NCBI RefSeq assembly: GCF_964340395.1
Contig: NC_135551.1
Span: forward strand, 24,623,003-24,687,002
DNA from: Glandiceps talaboti
Taxonomy: Eukaryota > Hemichordata > Enteropneusta > Spengelidae
Direction: 5' to 3'
Length of the DNA: 64,000 nucleotides
Positions 57,501 to 64,000 of the stretch are shown one piece after another. Made by a program: the position numbers and the translations under genes. Position 1 is the first letter of the stretch. Every line of letters begins with the position of its first letter. The notes beneath the pieces are model-generated. The model did no database searches. It was given only the letters and a program-made list of their open reading frames with translations, and was not told the DNA's origin.

Positions 57501-59485
57501 CAGTTATAAAACATCCATAATGCATCACAAACGGAGTTAGGCATATTTCAACGCTAGACTAACAATAACAGATACATCGTACACAAAGGAGGATCCTTTA
57601 CCCGATGACATTGCAAAACGATAACGGCTTTGAACTCAGCCTTCTGCTGAAATGGTTACACTTGGTCCTGATGATAGTAATGTCTCCAGTTGTTCTTACT
57701 GATTAGCAACATGATTTCTTTTGCATTTCTACATCGCAACTGTGCACCCAACCTCTATATAAATTAAATTGTTTATTTTGCATTTGAAGTCGTCAGAGTG
57801 TAATATGTAAAATGTACCATAACTGAAATGCCAGAGTAATTCCAACTATCCTGTAAATCTGTAATGAGTACTATGGTAGCACAGTGATTACTACTCCCTG
57901 ATCATGTAAATATGTTGCAGAACTACAAGATGGCTACTTTGATAAAACATGACACTTAGTATGGACTCTGACAGGTATGGGTTTCAAATGGGCAATACAA
58001 ATCATGTTATTCCATTTCTCGTCGAAATCATTGATTGGGCATGAGGTAAATGTTGACTGGTGTGAAATGTCAACAAAATGATATTCTTACTTGTCCAGTA
58101 CGATTCCATAGAAGATAGATCCAACCATCATTCCAAACATATAGCAGGAATTCGCCAAAGCCGTTAGATATGATCGACTGCATACCAGATCAAACTATGA
58201 AAACATAACCCATATGTACAACTTTATTAGACAAGTGTACATTATTATTGTTCAAATATTACCATACTTGAAGCATCATTTATAGAATTCATGCTCTTAA
58301 TTTTGTTGTACTCGAGATAATTGTATTCAATGGGACAAGTTGTTAAACATATGCTACATGGAATATTCCTATTATGGAGTTATCTACTTCTCTTTGAAGT
58401 AAATATTAACAACTAATTAAATGGTACACATTCTCAATCGTTTCCAGGGATTGTTAATTATTCATGTGTATTGATAAATATAGAGTACTATTATCAGACA
58501 TCGTAAGCATTCATTGACCCAACCAGTCAGACATCCATATCTCTTCATTCATTCATCTAGCCATCTGTCAATCCATTCATCCATCATCCATCCACCCACC
58601 CACCACCCATTGATCCATCCATCCATCCATCCATCCATCCATCTGTCCGTCTGTTAATCCGTCTGTTCCTCCTTCCCTCCCTCCCCATCTACCCATCCAT
58701 CCATCCATCCAACATGTCATCACCAGTAGATCCATCCATATTATGTCAAAGTATTAACATGGGATGTGTGACACATTAATTGATAAATTTTGCCGAGCCA
58801 AGTTGTCAGTCTGGCTTCATGATAGCAATTGCAATGTTAATTATCTTGCACTTTAATGAAAGAAGCAACTCTGGGCCATAGAGTACATTCCTCCGCTTTT
58901 CGATCGAAACTGAAAGTCGAAAATGTGAATTAGAGAAATACATTAATAAGTTTGGCTGTGACAGTTTCATGTTCCTTAAATACAGTGTCCGATTAATGTG
59001 CCAAGGATTAATGTAACATATGGCTGGTTTCTCCATCATACCTCATGCGAGACAGTGGACGTATACTGCGATGTATCGTACTCCCATCCATAATCGCAAG
59101 TCAGTTTGGTGCTGTTATAAATGTAACTCGCGTCCTTTTCAACCGAATAGAGTATAGCATCACTTAAGCTGACATTGTAACGTTGACATTGACTAAACGT
59201 AGATATCGGACCACATCCTAAATCCGTCGTTTCTCTAGGAATGGTGACGTTTTTTACCAGTTCTGCACAGCTGGCAGTAGTGAAGTTACCAAGGCAAACC
59301 TGCTTGCTTATTTGGTCTACGTTTGGTACTTTACACCAGAAGTCAGTCCCAGCAAAGAAGAACACTGGTATTATTGCATGATAGACAGCTGGGAATGCTA
59401 CCAAGCCAAGCAGAATAAAGATCCGCTTCTGGTAGGTTCCGAACTCTCCCAGGAAGTGTTTCAAAACGTCATCAAACTGCAACAT
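49025..59485 (-). CDS. SLC22-type organic ion transporter C (10 exons, 588 aa)
   Basis: Minus-strand exons, 5' to 3': 59042-59485, 58091-58194, 56831-56985, 55582-55750, 55085-55238, 53989-54086, 53322-53542, 50590-50704, 49676-49885, 49025-49121. They sum to 1767 nt, a multiple of three, with all phases consistent. The first nine exons have exactly the lengths of gene B, and the proteins are very alike ([51 protein letters not shown]), so the two arose by tandem duplication. The cytoplasmic C-terminus, encoded by exon 10, is the most divergent part. As in B, the MFS loop 2-3 motif reads GIVLDKFGRVR. Predicted plasma-membrane organic ion transporter, substrate unknown. Intron 7 is enlarged by a Penelope-like element. 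Confidence 0.92.
50331..50395. repeat. (ATTA)n microsatellite in intron 8 of gene C
   Basis: ATTA/ATTG tetranucleotide run. Confidence 0.9.
52103..52140. repeat. Palindrome (CTCAGACCAC type), copy 2
   Basis: CTCAGACCAC at 52103-52112 and GTGGTCTGAG at 52131-52140, spaced by 18 bp. It shares 19 bp with the palindrome at 45066. Confidence 0.85.
52176..52290. repeat. (TATG)n(TA)n microsatellite on the left of the Penelope-like element
   Basis: A TATG run passes into a perfect TA run that abuts the inverted end at 52291. Confidence 0.95.
52291..53085 (+). mobile_element. Penelope-like retroelement remnant with GIY-YIG endonuclease and 54-bp inverted ends
   Basis: The ends at 52291-52344 and 53032-53085 are inverted repeats with 4 mismatches in 54. 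Between them, the frame starting near 52319 encodes a GIY-YIG-type nuclease segment ([30 protein letters not shown]). After an in-frame TGA it goes on with CNLCLSEKL and [17 protein letters not shown], a typical C-terminal region of Penelope-like elements. No reverse transcriptase is left, so this is a 5'-truncated, inactive copy. Both ends abut (TA)n arrays. It lies inside intron 7 of gene C, antisense to the gene. Confidence 0.8.
53086..53171. repeat. (TA)n microsatellite on the right of the Penelope-like element
   Basis: Perfect TA run starting at the outer edge of the right inverted end. Confidence 0.95.
54179..54250. repeat. (TA)n microsatellite in intron 5 of gene C
   Basis: Perfect TA run. 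A second one lies 225 bp further on. Confidence 0.95.
54474..54590. repeat. (TA)n followed by a short 12-bp-unit tandem repeat, intron 5 of gene C
   Basis: A TA run to about 54541, then attgaactctattaaactct-type units repeated about four times. Confidence 0.9.
58545..58715. repeat. (CATC)n degenerate microsatellite in intron 1 of gene C
   Basis: CATC/CATT/CCAC tetranucleotides with interruptions. Confidence 0.9.
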
Positions 59486-59791
59486 TGTACCTAATGAGAA
59501 AGTCAATATAATTTGCATTTCAATGGATGTACACTTTCTCAAATCTCATTGCTGGTCGCTGCTTTGCACTATGTGGTGATTGGAGGTATTATACATGTAC
59601 ATGTTGCGTTCATTGCTGCATTTGACAAAGGAGCTCGAGCTACATTAAATTTGTTACATGTTTGGTCTTTTTGAAGGGGAACGCCACTAAAGGAAATAAA
59701 GTCATTTTTAGCACAACTGAACTGATAAGGTTCAGTATTGCTATAGACATGGCACGGTGTATGTTCGTGTTTGTTTGTTTGTTTGTTTGTG

Positions 59792-59860
<69 letters not shown>

Positions 59861-60383
59861 GTGTGTGCGTGTGTGACGACTTATACTCAAAAATTGCCAG
59901 ACCGATTTGGTATTTACTTTTGGTGTCTAGTTGGGAAATTGTTCAAAGCAAAATATTCGCATGATAGAAATTTGGTGGGACCATTCTTTAGGGGTGTGTA
60001 GATTATGCTTTGCTCGTGATATGATGATTCCACCAGTAATATACAAATTACGGCTAAAATGTGTCTTTTTGGTACAAAAACTCTTCACTTCCAAAATTAC
60101 CGAACACATTGGACTGACATTTCATGGGGATGCACCAGGGGGCATATAGATGAAGAAATATTAAGCATATAATGATGTCATCAGAGATACGCAAAATAAG
60201 GGTAAAATGTGAATGTTGGTCAAAGCTTATATCTCAAAAGGTACTTGGTGAATGAGACTGAAATTTGGTGAGATGTTTCTAGCAGTGCTATTCTGTAGAC
60301 TTTGTCCAATACATTTTGACACAACTGGCCATAGCAACCATGACCATGCCAGTATAGTTTGCTAAAATAACATCGTCTGGTAT
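59486..60383. repeat. 5' flank of gene C with (TG)n
   Basis: A (TTTG)n/(TG)n run at about 59768-59873. The valine/cysteine-rich frames across it are incidental. No gene is seen. Confidence 0.7.
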
Positions 60384-60800
60384 ACAAGTGAGTAAACATT
60401 CCAAAAATGTATGCAAATATCCCTAGCAACAGCCAAACGATCACATGTATTGCAAAGATAAAAACAGTTATTAATAGACAAGTGAATAAACATCCAAAAC
60501 TGTCTGTAAATTGCCTAACAACATGATCACTCCCATAGCAACAGCCAATGATCAAGTATATTGCAAAGATAACAGGGATTAATGGACAAATGAATAAGCA
60601 TTCAAATATGTATGCAAATATACTTAGCAACAAGACCACTCCCATAGAAACAGCCATATGATGATGTACATCTCAAAGATAATATCAGGAATTCATAGAC
60701 AAGTGAATGAACATTCAAACATGTGTGCAAATATGTTCACCAACATGACCACACCTATAGCAACAGCCAAAAATTGAAAGATAACAACAGGGCTGGATAG
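60384..60800. repeat. Imperfect tandem repeat, about four units of 94-113 bp
   Basis: Units begin near 60384, 60478, 60586 and 60699 with acaagtgaataaacattc-like starts, and each contains catagcaacagcca or a variant. It lies about 500 bp after the (TG)n run. It may be the core of a larger element. Confidence 0.75.
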
Positions 60801-63371
60801 GCTATTGGATAATCATTCAACAAATGAACACCTATGCCTAGCATGGTCAGCATGTGGATACATATTTTTTTAATCAATACAGTTGTGCTTTAACGCCATT
60901 GGTGCTATTTTTGTAAATTTTGGGTTGCAGACAGTCGTGTTATGATTTTATATCCCTTAAATTACTTGCCATTACCAAGAAATGCAAAATGGAAATCATT
61001 GACCGTCAATTGTTTAGTGGCATCCATTATTTGCCGCTGCGCGTTTTCTCATGGCACTAGCTTCATAACTATGGAATGATTGAGCGCTGCATATTCATGA
61101 GTAATGAATAAATGCACATTGAATATTCAAGACTTCCCTTGCTTTGTGTTGCCTAGTACAATTACATAATGTCCATACATGACTTGATATGATTCAGCAG
61201 GACGAATAAAAGTCGAAATAGGACTAACTACAGACCGTCCATCTGGAGGGTCTATGGATTAACCGTTAACTTTGTTATTCAGCGTTTATGTCTCTGAAAT
61301 TGGAGCGAACAAAGTCCGTAGAAGACAGATCGAAACGTCGCATTCGTTTCAAAAGTTTGCCATTTCAAAGTAGCTATATTTTACAATCCTTTTGATTCTG
61401 GGAACAATTAATGGAAAATAAATTTTCCATTCTAATTGTTGTTGTTTTGCTTGCCAATTTCATAATTTTAAATGGATTAGCGTGTTTTGTGCAGTTCTAC
61501 CAAAATAGCTATGGTCAAACAAACCAACTTTAAATGATTTTTATAGTTTTCGCATTTCCCCATCAACACATTTCTGCTCTTTGTTTTGATACACTGCAAA
61601 ATTTCTGTTTTGTTAACTTCAATATTGTAACGGACACCCCATTGCATTAAGATGATAATTTGCATGTCGACGTCGTACAACATTTAGCCACTGACGTCAC
61701 AATGTTATCAAATTGAGAGAAAGTAAATTTCCCGAGTATCAAAGTAAAGCACGAAATTATTGTCTTGGTATGACGTAACTACTGGCCAACAGGAGACAAT
61801 CTTTGTTCTGGGTAACTTAGTGCTATTAAGTTAGTATTTCGTTCTGTAGTTTATTAGTTTGATATTTTCCTCAAATCTAGGTCAGCTATAAAAGTCTATT
61901 TGTTTTTCTTCTGGGCGGCTAATAGTATATGCTTTTCCCTACTTTGACTTGCGTTATGAGTGTGTTTGTGTGAAGTTTGGGCAAGGCTACCTATTTCTAA
62001 ACCTGCCGGTCACTGTAGCAGTGTCGGAGCCAAACCATTTCAAATTTGAAAGCTTAAGAAATATATTTTTTCATTGGCAGAATCTAAAGGTTTGCATATG
62101 GCATTGCAGAATGGTTCTAATGTCTTTAAATATTTTTGTTAAGATCACAATCTTCATCTGTGTTTAGGTTCTGTTCATTCATGTTTTACGTCCGGATTTG
62201 TATATGAATACCTCATTGACGAGGGGACTGCCAGTATACATGCTTAGGTGAAAACCCAGTAATTCTACGAAATTGTCTTATTCTGCAACATTTTCGCACA
62301 TAGCAGTACGGCCGCGGAGAACACCGCAGGTAATTGTACACATCAATACCCAGAAGATGCACTATTTTGGCATTCAAGTGACATGGAGTTTTGTAATAGT
62401 GTAAACAGAGTAAATACCTAAACGTTATACTTTCTTTCGCCGGAAATTGGTTTTCTTCTGCTTTTAAAGTTTGCGTGGTTTGATTTCCCTATGTAGCCAC
62501 TATGGAGTGTTAAATGTGCCATAACAGCTAAATATAAAAACGAAAATGGCATACACACCTACCAAAAACTAGAGTAATCACCCCGAACGGATAAATTTAA
62601 AAACATTCATTAACTTACTCGAAAATGGCATGAGATACCCACGAAAGATTGAAGCAGACAGCTCGTAGAAACGGTGTGGTCAAGCTGTCCTTCTCGAATA
62701 GTGAGAACGGTATTATATAATTTGACCACCACTCCACAATTAGCAAGATAAAGAGACAGCGGAAGTAGCCCAGTCATTTCTGTGGGCGACAGACAATGCA
62801 CCATTCATGTTTCAAATACCATTCATATCTAATCACTCTGCACACAAAAAGCGCTGTAATATTATTCTGACTGAAGTATGACAACAACATTATTAACATA
62901 GTAACACGATACATGTAATCACACAAGTGAACATAGAAAGAGGTTGTCAAACTAGAACGATGTGGTCAGCATAGGAATTCATCCATTTTAAATACGAACA
63001 ATGCTGCCACGTAAAAGTATATTCATGTAAATGCCTAGGCACCTCACAGCAGCTGGAATGACCAAGTTACTGGTTGTTAAGCATCGGAGATATAAACTGT
63101 CACTCGAGGACAAAATCGTAAGGCATTTTGGTTGTTTTTCTTGCACGTATTGTCCATAAATTATATGTAATTGCAACTAACTTCGAATTCAGATATGAGG
63201 GACAGAAGACTGTGCCTTTTTGTTATATAATTTTAGACTAAGATGAATGTCAGTCATAACCATTGAACGCCTGATTAATGCAAAACGGTGTTTGAAATGG
63301 CATTATGTATCGTAACTTTTGATTTGTGGGATCAAATTCTGGGAAAGATCCCAGCCGATATATCTTGATAG
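60801..63371. other. Intergenic, no gene recognised
   Basis: AT-rich. Small open frames (61477-61683 minus, 61949-62167 plus, 62610-62804 minus) have no convincing domain. Confidence 0.45.
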
Positions 63372-63483
63372 ACATACATACATACATACATACATACATA
63401 CATACATACATACACACACAGACACAGACATACATACATACATACATACATACATACATACATACATACATACAGACAGACAT

Positions 63484-63522
<39 letters not shown>

Positions 63523-63523
63523 G
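63372..63523. repeat. (CATA)n(CAGA)n microsatellite
   Basis: A CATA array interrupted by CACA/GACA, then a CAGA run. Frames across it are artefacts. Confidence 0.95.
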
Positions 63524-64000
63524 CAATGTTTGTGCTACACTAACTGTAAATGGTAACGTAATTAAGAAGTTTAGAAGTTGATATGTAAATTGTATGCCTA
63601 ATTTCTCCAGTGTAATGGTAAAAGTTAACTAATAACTAAATAACTTTAATGACGTGTGTTTTTTGCCTAACGTGAAGAACTAGGTTTCCTCTCTATCTTG
63701 CTTTCTCGTTTTGGTAGTTCTTCGACTGCGTATTATTCTGTGTTTGTGGCCGTCGTTTGCACTGGTTGGTTTTCCGTTCCACTGTGTGTCTATCCCTCGT
63801 TTTTTATGTTCTCCACTTTTTCATTCACTTTCTGTCGTTTGATGCTTCTTGTTTCGCTTGTCTATTGTTCTTGTTTTTTTTCTTCAATTTTGTGTTCACC
63901 TACAATTATATGCTTATTTTAGATCTTAATTATATACACAGCAGTGAGACAGTTAGTAGTTCATTTTTTGCTTTGATTTATTTATTATCAACCATAAAGT

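Noticed and set aside
60384-60800. Regular repeats as a possible CRISPR array
   Set aside because: The units are imperfect, about 100 bp long and adjoining without spacers, in a eukaryotic genome.
61477-61683. Minus-strand frame with WGVRYNIEVNKTE, slightly like a LINE reverse transcriptase
   Set aside because: No catalytic DD motif upstream, stops close by, and no extended similarity that I can recognise.

Overview
The window is nuclear DNA of an invertebrate animal. The signs are an AT-rich base composition, very many long microsatellites, tRNA-derived SINE copies, MITEs, a Penelope-like retroelement, and 10-exon genes with GT-AG introns. I cannot name the species. An invertebrate deuterostome or a lophotrochozoan would fit. 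All comparisons below were made by eye between parts of this window.

Region 1 (1-15354) is a same-strand cluster of immunoglobulin-superfamily (IgSF) receptors, and it is the most interesting part. Four complete type I membrane receptors, each in one uninterrupted open frame, lie at 2231-3685, 4670-6544, 10102-11586 and 13235-15313. All have a signal peptide, three Ig-like domains, one transmembrane helix and a cytoplasmic tail. They form two tandem pairs. In each pair the upstream gene has a short tail ending in a textbook ITAM (YxxL-x7-YxxL). The downstream gene has a long tail ending in two ITIMs (LTYAEL/VYAEV or LTYADL/IVYAEL). Within a pair the membrane-distal Ig domain and the 5' flank are very similar, while the tails differ completely. 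This is the layout of an activating/inhibitory paired-receptor system, with the ITAM on the receptor chain itself. A broken ITIM tail at the left edge and a broken first Ig domain at 1430-1747 show that the family extends leftwards and undergoes birth and death.

Region 2 (15314-18523) is AT-rich intergenic DNA without a supportable gene.

Region 3 (18524-59485) holds three SLC22-type (organic cation/anion transporter-like, major facilitator) genes. I rebuilt all 30 exons from reading frame and splice sites. Gene A (+, 18524-26796, 556 aa) and gene B (-, 29257-37627, 585 aa) converge tail to tail. Gene C (-, 49025-59485, 588 aa) is a close tandem paralogue of B. Exon order and phases are the same in all three. 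A frameshifted scrap of exon 4 lies between A and B. The introns and spacers carry microsatellites, several MITEs, three SINE copies, and in intron 7 of gene C a Penelope-like element with a GIY-YIG endonuclease remnant and 54-bp inverted ends set in (TA)n.

Region 4 (59486-64000) has simple repeats, an imperfect tandem repeat with units of about 94-113 bp, and no supportable gene. The receptor and transporter genes are neighbours, and nothing in the sequence shows that they work together.
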